Translations under genes and position numbers: made by a program
Part shown: positions 36,194-44,389 of the stretch, piece after piece
Numbering within the stretch: position 1 is the stretch's first letter
Layout: each line of letters opens with the position of its first letter
Notes under the pieces: model-generated
Told to the model about the DNA's origin: nothing
What the model saw: only the letters and a program-made list of their open reading frames with translations
Databases searched by the model: none
NCBI GenBank assembly: GCA_027619225.1
Contig: JAQCFW010000001.1
Coordinates: 62,001-126,000 of the forward strand
Direction: 5' to 3'
Source: Bacteroidota bacterium
Lineage (GTDB): Bacteria; Bacteroidota; Bacteroidia; Flavobacteriales_D; Sanyastnellaceae
DNA length: 64,000 nt

Positions 36194-38875
36194 TTATTCA
36201 ACTAAAATTTTGTGACCGCCAAATAAATGCACATTACCTGAAAATTTCTCTGGCACAATGCCGCTTAATCTTCGGGTATAAGCCACCACGGTATAGTAGT
36301 AGACACCATCAGGCACAAACTCTGCCGATTGATTGTGAGTACCGTCCCAATTTACGTTCACATCCTTCGTGTGGAAAACTGCCTCACCCCATCTATTGTG
36401 GATCACCACATCGACGCTATCAATGAATTTCCAATCAAAAGGCTTAAATAAATCATTCACACCATCTTGATTCGGGGAGAATACATTTGGAAGGAAATAG
36501 AAAGGACAATTATCTACACATATAATATTGGACAATGCACTTTCATTTCGAGAATAATCTTCATTGGGTCTAAGATTAAGACTATCTAAAGCTGTTACAG
36601 CAAAACATCCAGCTATACTTCCCTCTTGATCAAATTCATTAAATATGTAGCTTGTATCTGAGTCGAAATAGGCGTATGGAAGTAACGAATCACCTTCAAA
36701 CATTGCCCAATACAACATATACCCCATAACATCATCTGCACAATCTGTAGCTCCCCACCAATACATTTCATCGATTTCATCGGGGCAATTCGGGAGAACT
36801 TCAAGAATTGGTGGACAAGGAGGAGTGAAGTCATACGGAGTTGCACAAGCATTCTGAGCCCAGTTAAACAAAGGGCTTTCAATTCCTAGCGCGTCATAAC
36901 TCCCCTCACATTTAACTCTATAGCAATATTCAACCCCATTTACCAACTCCATATCAGAGTATATAACTTCGCTGATAATAGGCTTTGAATCACTTAGCTC
37001 AACTGTATCTAATGGTGAGAAGTCAGGTTGATTAAATGACTTCCTTTCAATATAAAACTTTGCGTTATACCAAGGAACCATGACATCTAAAACAAGGTCT
37101 ATGCTGTTGTCATACCCTACTAAAGTGATGAATGGAGTACTGGCAGGTACGCTACTACCCACTATAAAATCACCTTCTGAAGTGGTGGACCACGCTTCCA
37201 CCTTATAGAAATGTTGAACAGACGTTGTGTTTAAGCCTGTGTCGATATAATTCGTGTCTGTGATCTCTATGATTTGGCTGTTGTTTCTGAAAACTTTGTA
37301 ATAATACGGGGGAGGGAAAACCAGAGTATCCATTTCTGTAGGAGGAGACCAACCCACATTTACCTCACCTATAACTTCATCAGTAACCATTACATCCGCA
37401 TGAGTCATCACAGGAACATCCTTGATTATTGAGGCACAGAACTCATTGCTAGCAAGAGATTCCGAGCCATCGTCAAATCTCATTACTATTCGATAGCAAT
37501 AGGTAGCGCCAAAACTTAGAAAGCCCTGATCGACATAGCCTGTTTCGCTTAAGTCGGGTAAACTTGCAATCAGCTCATAACCCTCATCATCTGAAATACC
37601 TGTCTCACAAACTGTGGGCTCCCAATCTGAGGAGTCAACCCTCCTGTACACATCATGAATCCCCGCTTCCCTTCTCCAGCTTGGCAATTCTTCAGAACAA
37701 GTCCCTCCACTCCAACCTAACAATATTGAATTTCCTATAGCTTCTGCAGAGGTGTCCTCAACTGGAGGAGCCACGACTCTTAAATAAGCCGTTGAGATGT
37801 CTGTTAAAGGAATTGCTTGGCCTTGATCAGTTGCTTTAAAAATGATTTGGTAGGGAGCAAGGCGAACCTCCTCACAAGTGGGAGCCCAAGCAAATTCACC
37901 GATTCCCGCCCCTAAATTTGTAAACACAGCCTGGTTTGTGACTTCACTAATAGGTCCACCCAATGCGTTTAATGTAATGTTGTCCCCGTCCGGATCAGTA
38001 GCATTGACATACCAAGTCAAGAATGAACCTGCCACAATACAAGTGTCTATTTGTTCAGAGACAATTGGCGGTTCATTGTTACAAACCTGCACATCAATTT
38101 GCATGTCCCTTACAACCTCACCCACCTTTCTTAGCTGACCAGAAACCTCGCGCCACTCTTCTATCCTAATTGCAATATTATACTCTCCGACAATCTGTGG
38201 GCTATTCCATGTTACATCTCCAGTATATTGATGTATCTCAAATACATCATCTGCAGGACTGACTTGCTCAGGGTATATATACGTCGGTATAGGATCACCA
38301 TTAAATCCTCTACACGGAACCAAACTAAAAGTGAGCAAGTCTCCGTCTTCATCGAAAGCTGCTGGATTATGTACCCAGTCACGATTTAAACAAGCATTTT
38401 CAGTTGCCGGGTTTAACAACTGCACGCTGTTATTGTGTCCTGCCTCAGGATCAATCATTAGCAATGACCTAATGGCAAACGGTGTGTCCACAGACCCCAC
38501 CATATTCAACACCCCTTCATTCCTGTTGGGATCCTCCACCTTAAGCTCAAATGACCCAGGGCCCCCATAAGTGTGAGTACCTCTATAGGTGTTCACTTTT
38601 ATGTCACCAATTAAAATATTTATAGATTCTCTACTTAACGAATCTACATCATCACCATTTTCATCCCCCCATCTTAAATATAGGAGTGGTCTATCTGCAA
38701 GTGCTGATGATTTTGTATAAGTTGTAATAAGCACTTCATAGGTTAAACCTTCTACGTGTTTATACGTAATCTCACCCGCCCGATTGTGGGTGGCAAATGC
38801 TTTTACATTCAAGAAAGCAATGCTGATAACAATGAACAGTATTTTAAAAATGAGTATATGCGGGCGATTAAACAT
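36194..38875 (-). CDS. Large secreted protein with gliding-motility-associated C-terminal domain (type IX secretion cargo)
   Basis: 893 residues from the ATG at 38875; a GTG six codons upstream lies before the presumed promoter box and is rejected. A signal peptide covers about 1-30 (LIFKILFIVISIAFLNVKAFA), directly followed by THNRAGEITYKHVEG, a beginning shared by many gliding-motility-associated surface proteins. The middle is a chain of Ig/fibronectin-III-like domains, for example YCYRIVMRFDDGSES and GVEYCYRVKCEG. The last 90 residues are the CHU/gliding motility domain: PNVFSPNQDGVNDLF, VVIHNRWGEAVF, FVPDGVYYYTV and KFSGNVHLF. It is presumably exported by type IX secretion and displayed on the surface. 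Adhesion is a plausible role but not shown. Confidence 0.9.
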   Translation of the reverse strand: MFNRPHILIFKILFIVISIAFLNVKAFATHNRAGEITYKHVEGLTYEVLITTYTKSSALADRPLLYLRWGDENGDDVDSLSRESINILIGDIKVNTYRGTHTYGGPGSFELKVEDPNRNEGVLNMVGSVDTPFAIRSLLMIDPEAGHNNSVQLLNPATENACLNRDWVHNPAAFDEDGDLLTFSLVPCRGFNGDPIPTYIYPEQVSPADDVFEIHQYTGDVTWNSPQIVGEYNIAIRIEEWREVSGQLRKVGEVVRDMQIDVQVCNNEPPIVSEQIDTCIVAGSFLTWYVNATDPDGDNITLNALGGPISEVTNQAVFTNLGAGIGEFAWAPTCEEVRLAPYQIIFKATDQGQAIPLTDISTAYLRVVAPPVEDTSAEAIGNSILLGWSGGTCSEELPSWRREAGIHDVYRRVDSSDWEPTVCETGISDDEGYELIASLPDLSETGYVDQGFLSFGATYCYRIVMRFDDGSESLASNEFCASIIKDVPVMTHADVMVTDEVIGEVNVGWSPPTEMDTLVFPPPYYYKVFRNNSQIIEITDTNYIDTGLNTTSVQHFYKVEAWSTTSEGDFIVGSSVPASTPFITLVGYDNSIDLVLDVMVPWYNAKFYIERKSFNQPDFSPLDTVELSDSKPIISEVIYSDMELVNGVEYCYRVKCEGSYDALGIESPLFNWAQNACATPYDFTPPCPPILEVLPNCPDEIDEMYWWGATDCADDVMGYMLYWAMFEGDSLLPYAYFDSDTSYIFNEFDQEGSIAGCFAVTALDSLNLRPNEDYSRNESALSNIICVDNCPFYFLPNVFSPNQDGVNDLFKPFDWKFIDSVDVVIHNRWGEAVFHTKDVNVNWDGTHNQSAEFVPDGVYYYTVVAYTRRLSGIVPEKFSGNVHLFGGHKILVE

Positions 38876-38880
38876 CGACA

Positions 38881-38888
38881 CGAAGTTA
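38881..38888 (-). promoter_or_regulatory. -7 box directly before the T9SS-type gene
   Basis: On the minus strand TAACTTCG (one mismatch to TAnnTTTG) is followed by five bases and the ATG at 38875. This supports that start and suggests a leaderless or nearly leaderless mRNA. Confidence 0.4.
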
Positions 38889-38913
38889 CACACGAACGCG
38901 GACTTTAGAGTGC

Positions 38914-38921
38914 TACCTTTA
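38914..38921 (+). promoter_or_regulatory. -7-like box upstream of pdxA
   Basis: TACCTTTA (one mismatch to TAnnTTTG), 15 bp before the pdxA ATG. It is divergent to the box of the T9SS-type gene 25 bp away. Confidence 0.35.
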
Positions 38922-38936
38922 CATTCTTATTAAAGC

Positions 38937-39998
38937 ATGCTCATGAGAATAGGACTTACTTCAGGCGACCCAAACGGAATAGGAATTGAAACTATTTTAC
39001 GCGTCTTTTCAGATGAAAGAATGCTAGAAGGAATTACTCCTGTTTTATACGCGACCAAAGATGTTGTGGTTCAGAATCTTGAGGTTTTAGGTTTAAAAAA
39101 CTTAAACTGGGTGGAAATTGACTCAGCAGAAGATGCTCTCCCAGAAAGACTAAATGTTGTGGGGTTAGGCATTGTGGACTTCGATATTCAACTCGGAGAA
39201 AAAACAACTGAAGCAGGTGCGTATTCATTCAAATCTTTAGAAAAATCAGTTGAAGATTTAGCTTCAACAAAAATTGATATTCTTGTAACAGCTCCAATAA
39301 ACAAAGATTCGATTCGCCAAGCTGGATTTAAATTTCCTGGACATACTGAGTACTTAGCTCATATTGCAAATGCTGACGACGTGTTAATGCTTCTTGTTGC
39401 TGACAATCTAAGAATTGGTGTAGCAACCGGACACATCGCAATTAAAGACGTAGCCCCTTCACTTACTAGCGTGTCTATTAAGAGGAAATTAGAACTTATG
39501 AGTGAATCGCTTACTGTGGACTTTGGATGCCCTAGCCCTAAGATTGCTGTATTGGGACTCAATCCTCATGCAGGGGATAATGGGCTGATGGGAGAAGAAG
39601 AGAAAACCATTATTTCACCAGCTATTCGTGATGCAAAAGCTTCTGGAGTAAACGTGTTTGGGCCATATGCAGCTGATGGCTTTTTTGGCTCAGGAGCATA
39701 TAAAGATTTTGATGGTGTCCTCGCGATGTATCACGACCAAGGTCTTGCACCATTCAAGGCGCTGAGTTTCGGTCGTGGGGTAAACTTCACTGCCGGCTTG
39801 CCGATAGTGCGCACAAGCCCAGATCACGGGACAGGCTTTGATATTGCTGGAAAAGGTATTGCTATGGCTGATTCAATGAGAGCTGCTATTTATCTCGCTC
39901 AAGATATCAGGAGAAATCGGTTAGAGCATAGAGATCTGGCATCTAACCCCCTTGAGATAACCCCAGCTAAACGTGAATACCGCGACAACCGTCGCTGA
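38937..39998 (+). CDS. pdxA: 4-hydroxythreonine-4-phosphate dehydrogenase
   Basis: NAD-dependent oxidation of 4-phosphohydroxy-L-threonine in the DXP-dependent pyridoxal phosphate pathway. 353 residues with GDPNGIGIE at the start, TAPINKDSI, metal-binding KFPGHTEYLA (His near 136), GLNPHAGDNGLMGEEE, AMYHDQGLAPFK and TSPDHGTGFDIAGKG, all family signatures with the three metal His residues present. ATG at 38937 or 38943 both fit (MLMRIGLTSGD). It heads the pdxA-DUF177-rpmF stretch, but DUF177 has its own promoter box. Confidence 0.96.
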   Translation: MLMRIGLTSGDPNGIGIETILRVFSDERMLEGITPVLYATKDVVVQNLEVLGLKNLNWVEIDSAEDALPERLNVVGLGIVDFDIQLGEKTTEAGAYSFKSLEKSVEDLASTKIDILVTAPINKDSIRQAGFKFPGHTEYLAHIANADDVLMLLVADNLRIGVATGHIAIKDVAPSLTSVSIKRKLELMSESLTVDFGCPSPKIAVLGLNPHAGDNGLMGEEEKTIISPAIRDAKASGVNVFGPYAADGFFGSGAYKDFDGVLAMYHDQGLAPFKALSFGRGVNFTAGLPIVRTSPDHGTGFDIAGKGIAMADSMRAAIYLAQDIRRNRLEHRDLASNPLEITPAKREYRDNRR

Positions 39999-40043
39999 TT
40001 CATTCACTATACGAATTGTTTTTTACTGAATTGAGTAAAATAC

Positions 40044-40074
40044 TTGGGAAGCTGTTAGGGATACACTATCTTTG
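40044..40074 (+). promoter_or_regulatory. Promoter of the DUF177-rpmF operon
   Basis: TTG at 40044-40046, 20 bp, then an exact TATCTTTG at 40067-40074, which is the full Bacteroidota arrangement. The ATG used here (40096) lies 21 bp downstream. The box includes the TTG at 40072 that a longer open frame would use as start, which argues against that longer protein. Confidence 0.65.
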
Positions 40075-40095
40075 CCGTCCCGAAATTTGGAAGGA

Positions 40096-40602
40096 ATGAA
40101 TCCCTTGGTTAATTATAAAATCCCGTTTATGGGTCTGAAGCCAGGAAATTATACGTTCCAAATGGATGTGGATCCCGAGTTCTTTGCTTGCTTCCCAGAA
40201 TCAGAAATCCAGAACGCCCAAGGCGTGATGGACGTGATACTCGAGTATTCTGAAACGACGATGACTTTACGTCTGGCACTTGATCTTACATGGAAAGTCC
40301 CATGTGGTCGTTGCCTTGAAGAACTAACCTACCCATTGCTATCCGAAGATAAAATAGTTGTCCGATTCGGTGACAATACTGAATACAGTGACTCAATTTG
40401 GATACTGAGTAAAAATGAATTTGAGCTAGATATGAGCCAAACTATTTATGAGTTAGCTCATCTCTCTCGACCACCACATCAAGTTCATGAAAATGAAAAT
40501 GATTGTGACCCTAAAATGCTTGGATACATCTCTAATGATTCTAGAGAAGAAAGTAAAAAACTTACGGACCCATGTTGGGACGCTTTGAAGAACTTGAAAT
40601 AA
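40096..40602 (+). CDS. yceD: DUF177/YceD family protein
   Basis: 168 residues from the ATG at 40096. The Cys pair [12 protein letters not shown] is near residue 75 and an acidic Glu/Asp-rich stretch follows, [20 protein letters not shown]; a further Cys pair region includes ENDCDPKM. YceD/DUF177 proteins lie directly before rpmF in most bacteria and are linked to 23S rRNA accumulation in E. coli and plants. Here too rpmF starts 7 bp after the stop. The longer TTG start at 40072 is rejected because it is part of the -7 box. Confidence 0.88.
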   Translation: MNPLVNYKIPFMGLKPGNYTFQMDVDPEFFACFPESEIQNAQGVMDVILEYSETTMTLRLALDLTWKVPCGRCLEELTYPLLSEDKIVVRFGDNTEYSDSIWILSKNEFELDMSQTIYELAHLSRPPHQVHENENDCDPKMLGYISNDSREESKKLTDPCWDALKNLK

Positions 40603-40609
40603 TACTGAA

Positions 40610-40798
40610 ATGGCACATCCTAAAAACCGGCAGAGTAAAACGCGTACTCGCAAACGTCGCACGCACTACACGGCAACAGCTCCTAACGTTAGCACTTGCC
40701 CTACAACTGGTCAACCACACATGTTCCACCGTGCTCACTGGCATGAGGGAAAGCTTTACTACAAGGGTAAAGTTGTAATGGAGCGCGAAGAAGCTTAA
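40610..40798 (+). CDS. rpmF: 50S ribosomal protein L32
   Basis: 62 residues. The sequence [20 protein letters not shown] is diagnostic for bacterial L32, with a basic N-terminus and [15 protein letters not shown] in the middle. Only one Cys of the possible zinc pair remains, so this is the zinc-free type. It is the last gene of the DUF177-rpmF transcript and is followed by a strong terminator. Other frames through the same bases are longer but make no sense as proteins. Confidence 0.97.
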   Translation: MAHPKNRQSKTRTRKRRTHYTATAPNVSTCPTTGQPHMFHRAHWHEGKLYYKGKVVMEREEA

Positions 40799-40836
40799 TC
40801 GTTTCGACGCCAACTGTTTTATTAGAAAATACTGAA

Positions 40837-40860
40837 GGGGGCTTCCGCCCCCTTTTTTCT
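40837..40860 (+). terminator. Rho-independent terminator after rpmF
   Basis: Perfect 6-bp GC stem GGGGGC/GCCCCC (40837-40842 and 40847-40852) with TTCC loop, followed by TTTTTTCT. It is the clearest intrinsic terminator in the window and separates rpmF from fabH. Confidence 0.9.
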
Positions 40861-40915
40861 ATTCGAAAAATCTTGACTAAAGGTTTTCCACTTCGTTTAG
40901 TTAAGACTCCAGTTA

Positions 40916-40937
40916 ATTTCACATATAGATGTGAAAT
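40916..40937. promoter_or_regulatory. Perfect palindrome in the fabH promoter, candidate operator
   Basis: Arms ATTTCACAT (40916-40924) and ATGTGAAAT (40929-40937) are exact inverted repeats of 9 bp with a 4-bp spacer ATAG. The site lies just upstream of the fabH -7 box (40945-40952), covering the -33 region, where a bound dimeric regulator would block RNA polymerase. No poly-T follows, so it is not a terminator. The regulator is unknown. Confidence 0.6.
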
Positions 40938-40944
40938 AGACATA

Positions 40945-40952
40945 TAACTTTG
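40945..40952 (+). promoter_or_regulatory. -7 promoter box of fabH-accB-accC
   Basis: TAACTTTG fits TAnnTTTG exactly. It is 19 bp before the fabH ATG and 7 bp after the palindrome. A -33 TTG at normal spacing is missing, which would fit a regulated promoter. Confidence 0.5.
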
Positions 40953-40971
40953 GGGTGAAATAAGAAGAAGA

Positions 40972-41964
40972 ATGATAGCAACAATTACAAGCGTTGCCGG
41001 TTACGTGCCGGATGACCTATTAACAAATGCCGACCTTGCAAAAATGGTCGACACAAATGACGAATGGATCAAATCCCGCACAGGAATTTCCCAGCGTCAC
41101 ATTCTTAAGGACCCTACTAAAGCCACTTCTGATATGGGAGCTGAAGCTGTTAAAACTCTATGTAAAAAGAGAGGAATTGACCCTTCAGAAATAGACATCA
41201 TCATTACAGCAACAGTTACTCCTGATATGCTGTTCCCTTCAACAGCTAATCTAATTGCCCACAAAGTTGGCGCTACAAAAGCTTGGGGGTTTGATTTGAG
41301 CGCAGCTTGCTCTGGTTTTATGTTCGCGCTTACAACAGGTGCTCAATTCATTGAAAATGGCAGCTATAAAAAAGTTGTCGTCGTTGGAGCGGATAAAATG
41401 AGTTCTATTGTCGATTATACTGATAGAACAACATGCGTCTTATTCGGTGATGGTGCTGGAGCTGTTCTGCTTGAGCCATCTGAAGATGAAAATGGAATAC
41501 AAGATCACATCCATCACTGTGATGGCGCAGGTTCTGAAATGTTAAGACAAGAAGCCGGAGGTTCATTGAATCCTGCAACACACGAGACGGTAGATAAAAA
41601 AATGCACTATATTTTCCAAGATGGCAGACCCGTATTCAAAGCGGCTGTTACAAGTATGGCTGACGTAAGCTACGAGATCATGGAGCGCAACAGTCTCACG
41701 AGTGATGACGTAGCATGGTTGGTACCCCACCAAGCCAACCTAAGAATCATTGATGCCACACAAAAGCGTATGGGAATTGATCGTGAAAAAGTAATGATCA
41801 ACATTCAGAACTATGGAAACACCACCGCTGCCACAATCCCACTTTGCTTACGAGACTGGGAGTCTCAGCTGAAAAAAGGAGATAATATTATTCTTGCCGC
41901 CTTCGGTGGAGGATTCACCTGGGGGTCCATCTACATGAAGTGGTCATACGATACACAATCTTAA
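40972..41964 (+). CDS. fabH: 3-oxoacyl-[ACP] synthase III
   Basis: Condenses acetyl-CoA (or branched acyl-CoA) with malonyl-ACP to start fatty acid synthesis. 330 residues. The catalytic triad is visible: Cys near 113 in SAACSGFMFAL, His near 253 in PHQANLRI and Asn near 283 in NYGNTTAATI. The N-terminal DEWIKSRTGISQRH and C-terminal GGGFTWGSIYM are family marks. accB and accC follow, so the first committed steps of fatty acid synthesis are together. plsX, often found between rpmF and fabH, is absent here. Confidence 0.96.
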   Translation: MIATITSVAGYVPDDLLTNADLAKMVDTNDEWIKSRTGISQRHILKDPTKATSDMGAEAVKTLCKKRGIDPSEIDIIITATVTPDMLFPSTANLIAHKVGATKAWGFDLSAACSGFMFALTTGAQFIENGSYKKVVVVGADKMSSIVDYTDRTTCVLFGDGAGAVLLEPSEDENGIQDHIHHCDGAGSEMLRQEAGGSLNPATHETVDKKMHYIFQDGRPVFKAAVTSMADVSYEIMERNSLTSDDVAWLVPHQANLRIIDATQKRMGIDREKVMINIQNYGNTTAATIPLCLRDWESQLKKGDNIILAAFGGGFTWGSIYMKWSYDTQS

Positions 41965-41965
41965 C

Positions 41966-41993
41966 ATTCAGGAAGTACCTTGCGATCCTGAAT
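41966..41993. repeat. Inverted repeat between fabH and accB
   Basis: Arms ATTCAGGA (41966-41973) and TCCTGAAT (41986-41993) are exact complements with a 12-base loop. No T-run follows. Possible RNA hairpin for processing or attenuation, or a protein site; function unknown. Confidence 0.5.
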
Positions 41994-42006
41994 AAATCAT
42001 GACATC

Positions 42007-42513
42007 ATGAAAATAGCAGAAATTCAAGACTTAATAAAGTTCATCGCAAAAGCCGGTGTGACTGAAGTTGAAATAGTGCAGAAAGACTTTAAAATTACGA
42101 TTAAGTCTGAGATGCCTCAGCGCAAAAAGGGATTTGAAGAACCTCTGGTTCATCACACCCACATTGCCCCTGTTACTTCAGTTCCAATGCAAGCATCACC
42201 TCTACATCTGGAGGCTCCGGCAGAGTCCCCAGCAGAGGCTCCAGCAGCTAAATCGGCAACCGAAAACGTAAACTACATCGAAGTTAAATCTCCTATGATC
42301 GGCACATTCTACCGCCGCCCAAGTCCAGACAAAGAACCTTTAAAGGATGTAGGCGATATGATCAAAAAAGGGGATGTTGTTTGTGTGATCGAGGCTATGA
42401 AACTCTTCAATGAAATCGAATCTGAGATTAAAGGTAAGATCGTTAAATTCCTAGTTGAGGATAATACTCCTGTGGAATACGACCAACCTTTGTTCCTCGT
42501 AGATCCGTCTTAA
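42007..42513 (+). CDS. accB: Acetyl-CoA carboxylase biotin carboxyl carrier protein
   Basis: 168 residues. N-terminal KIAEIQDLIKFIAKAGVTEVEI, an Ala/Pro/Glu-rich linker (about 65-85: LEAPAESPAEAPA) and a C-terminal biotinyl domain from about residue 92. The biotin-accepting Lys is near residue 132 in VIEAMKLFNEIESE. It carries CO2 between AccC and the carboxyltransferase (AccA/AccD, not in the window). It is separated from accC by 27 bp that contain a palindrome. Confidence 0.97.
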   Translation: MKIAEIQDLIKFIAKAGVTEVEIVQKDFKITIKSEMPQRKKGFEEPLVHHTHIAPVTSVPMQASPLHLEAPAESPAEAPAAKSATENVNYIEVKSPMIGTFYRRPSPDKEPLKDVGDMIKKGDVVCVIEAMKLFNEIESEIKGKIVKFLVEDNTPVEYDQPLFLVDPS

Positions 42514-42515
42514 AC

Positions 42516-42529
42516 CTTCGTTAACGAAG
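42516..42529. repeat. 14-bp perfect palindrome between accB and accC
   Basis: CTTCGTTAACGAAG, which can also form a 5-bp stem CTTCG/CGAAG with a TTAA loop in RNA. It begins 3 bp after the accB stop. It might tune accB:accC stoichiometry or bind a regulator; no direct evidence. Confidence 0.5.
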
Positions 42530-42540
42530 CACCATAAATC

Positions 42541-43875
42541 ATGTTTAAGAAAATCCTCATCGCAAACAGAGGCGAAATCGCATTACGCGTAATACGCACT
42601 TGCAGGGAAATGGGCATAGCTACTGTAGCTGTGTACTCTACAGCAGATAAAGACAGTCTTCCAGTACGTTTTGCTGACGAAGCTGTATGCATCGGGCCGC
42701 CGCCTAGTGCAGATAGTTATCTCAACATCCCTAACATAATTGCTGCAGCCGAGATAACGAATTCTGACGCAATTCACCCGGGTTACGGTTTCCTTTCTGA
42801 AAATGCTGCTTTCTCACGTATTTGTGCAGAAAATAACATTAAATTCATCGGAGCTAGCTCTGATATGATTGACGCTATGGGAGAAAAAGCTGCGGCTAAG
42901 ATTACCATGAAAAAAGCCGGCGTACCTACCATCCCAGGTTCTGACGGAATCCTTGATACATATAAAGACGCTGAAAAATGTGCAAATGATATGGGCTACC
43001 CTATCATGATAAAAGCCACAGCTGGAGGAGGAGGAAAGGGCATGGCACTGTGCAACAACGACGAAGAACTAACTAAGGCTTGGGATCACACGCGTCGTGA
43101 AGCTGCTGCCGCTTTCGGAAACGACGCGATGTATATGGAGAAATTTATCGAAGAGCCTCGCCACATCGAAATCCAAATAGCTTCTGACTATAGAGGGAAA
43201 GCGTGCCATCTTTCTGAGCGAGACTGTTCTATTCAACGTCGCCATCAGAAACTCGTAGAAGAAACGCCATCTCCATTTATGACCGAAAAGCTTCGTAAAA
43301 AAATGGGGGATGCCGCTGTAAAAGCTGCTGAAGCTGTGAAGTACGAAGGTGTAGGTACAGTGGAATTTTTAGTAGATGCAAATCGCAACTTCTATTTTAT
43401 GGAAATGAACACTCGTATCCAAGTAGAACACACCATCACAGAGGAAGTAATCAACTACGACTTAATTAAGGAGCAGATTAAACTTGCATCTCGAGAGAAA
43501 ATAAATGGGCGCAATCACTACCCTACCATGCACGCTATTCAATGTCGAATAAACGCGGAGGATCCTGATCGAAATTTCGCTCCTTGCCCAGGAACCATTA
43601 CACATTACAACCAGCCTGGTGGTCATGGTGTGCGTGTGGACACGCACGTTTACGCAGGTTACCGCATCCCTCCTTTCTACGACAGTATGATAGCTAAGCT
43701 TATCGTTGTAGCCCAAACACGTGAGGAGGCCATCTCCAAAATGGAACGCGCCCTCGACGAATACATCATCGAAGGAGTAAAGACAACGATCCCTTTCCAT
43801 CAACGTTTGATGAAGAATGAAAAATTTCGTTCAGGTAATTTCACAACGAAGTTTCTGGAAGAAGAGGATATCTAA
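42541..43875 (+). CDS. accC: Acetyl-CoA carboxylase biotin carboxylase subunit
   Basis: ATP-dependent carboxylation of biotin on AccB. 444 residues, normal size. N-terminal [38 protein letters not shown] near 80, ATP-grasp glycine loop [13 protein letters not shown] near 160, active-site [16 protein letters not shown] near 230 and [17 protein letters not shown] near 290 are all present. It closes the fabH-accB-accC operon. The convergent heptose adenylyltransferase gene ends 22 bp away. Confidence 0.98.
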   Translation: MFKKILIANRGEIALRVIRTCREMGIATVAVYSTADKDSLPVRFADEAVCIGPPPSADSYLNIPNIIAAAEITNSDAIHPGYGFLSENAAFSRICAENNIKFIGASSDMIDAMGEKAAAKITMKKAGVPTIPGSDGILDTYKDAEKCANDMGYPIMIKATAGGGGKGMALCNNDEELTKAWDHTRREAAAAFGNDAMYMEKFIEEPRHIEIQIASDYRGKACHLSERDCSIQRRHQKLVEETPSPFMTEKLRKKMGDAAVKAAEAVKYEGVGTVEFLVDANRNFYFMEMNTRIQVEHTITEEVINYDLIKEQIKLASREKINGRNHYPTMHAIQCRINAEDPDRNFAPCPGTITHYNQPGGHGVRVDTHVYAGYRIPPFYDSMIAKLIVVAQTREEAISKMERALDEYIIEGVKTTIPFHQRLMKNEKFRSGNFTTKFLEEEDI

Positions 43876-43897
43876 ATAGAAATGTTCAGCTCGGTCG

Positions 43898-44389
43898 TTA
43901 CTGATTTAAAATCTTAGTCGTGCTATGTCCTGGCAACAAGGGAACTGAATGAACTGTCCCACCGGCAGCTCTGATTTCCGTGGAGCCCACAATGTAGGTG
44001 GGGTGGTCTCGATCGATACACGAGGGGTCGTAATCGCCTCCCTTTACGAGCACATCAGGAGAGAGAGATGTTATTGTGGAGAGGGGCGTGTCTGAATCGA
44101 AAATGGTGACGGCATCGACGAATGATAAGGCAGAGAGAAGTCGGGCGCGGTTGATATCGTTGTTTATGGGACGATCTGGCGCTTTACCGAGGCGACGAAC
44201 GCTAGAGTCCGAGTTGATTCCTACAACGAGCTTAGTGCCTAAAGCGAGAGCAGACTCGAGACAGTGAAGATGCCCCACATGAAGTATGTCGAATACACCG
44301 TTCGTAAAAACGATTTTTTCTCCTTCTGATCGCCATTTAGAAGCAAGCGATAGAATATCATCTAGGTTTTGTGATACAGACGGATTCAC
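43898..44389 (-). CDS. rfaE2: D-glycero-beta-D-manno-heptose-1-phosphate adenylyltransferase
   Basis: Makes ADP-heptose for the LPS inner core. 163 residues from a GTG start at 44389, which overlaps the upstream stop as GTGA. Cytidylyltransferase-like fold with FTNGVFDILHVGHLHCLE (HxGH) near 30-48, GINSDSSVRRLGK near 78 and LVKGGDYD near 117. This is the separate C-terminal half of HldE; the kinase half is not in the window. It is translationally coupled to the upstream UPF0104 membrane protein gene. Confidence 0.92.
   Translation of the reverse strand: MNPSVSQNLDDILSLASKWRSEGEKIVFTNGVFDILHVGHLHCLESALALGTKLVVGINSDSSVRRLGKAPDRPINNDINRARLLSALSFVDAVTIFDSDTPLSTITSLSPDVLVKGGDYDPSCIDRDHPTYIVGSTEIRAAGGTVHSVPLLPGHSTTKILNQ

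Noticed and set aside
40072-40095. Longer start of the DUF177 gene at TTG 40072
   Set aside because: That TTG is the end of the exact TATCTTTG promoter box at 40067-40074; a start inside the -7 box would not be transcribed.
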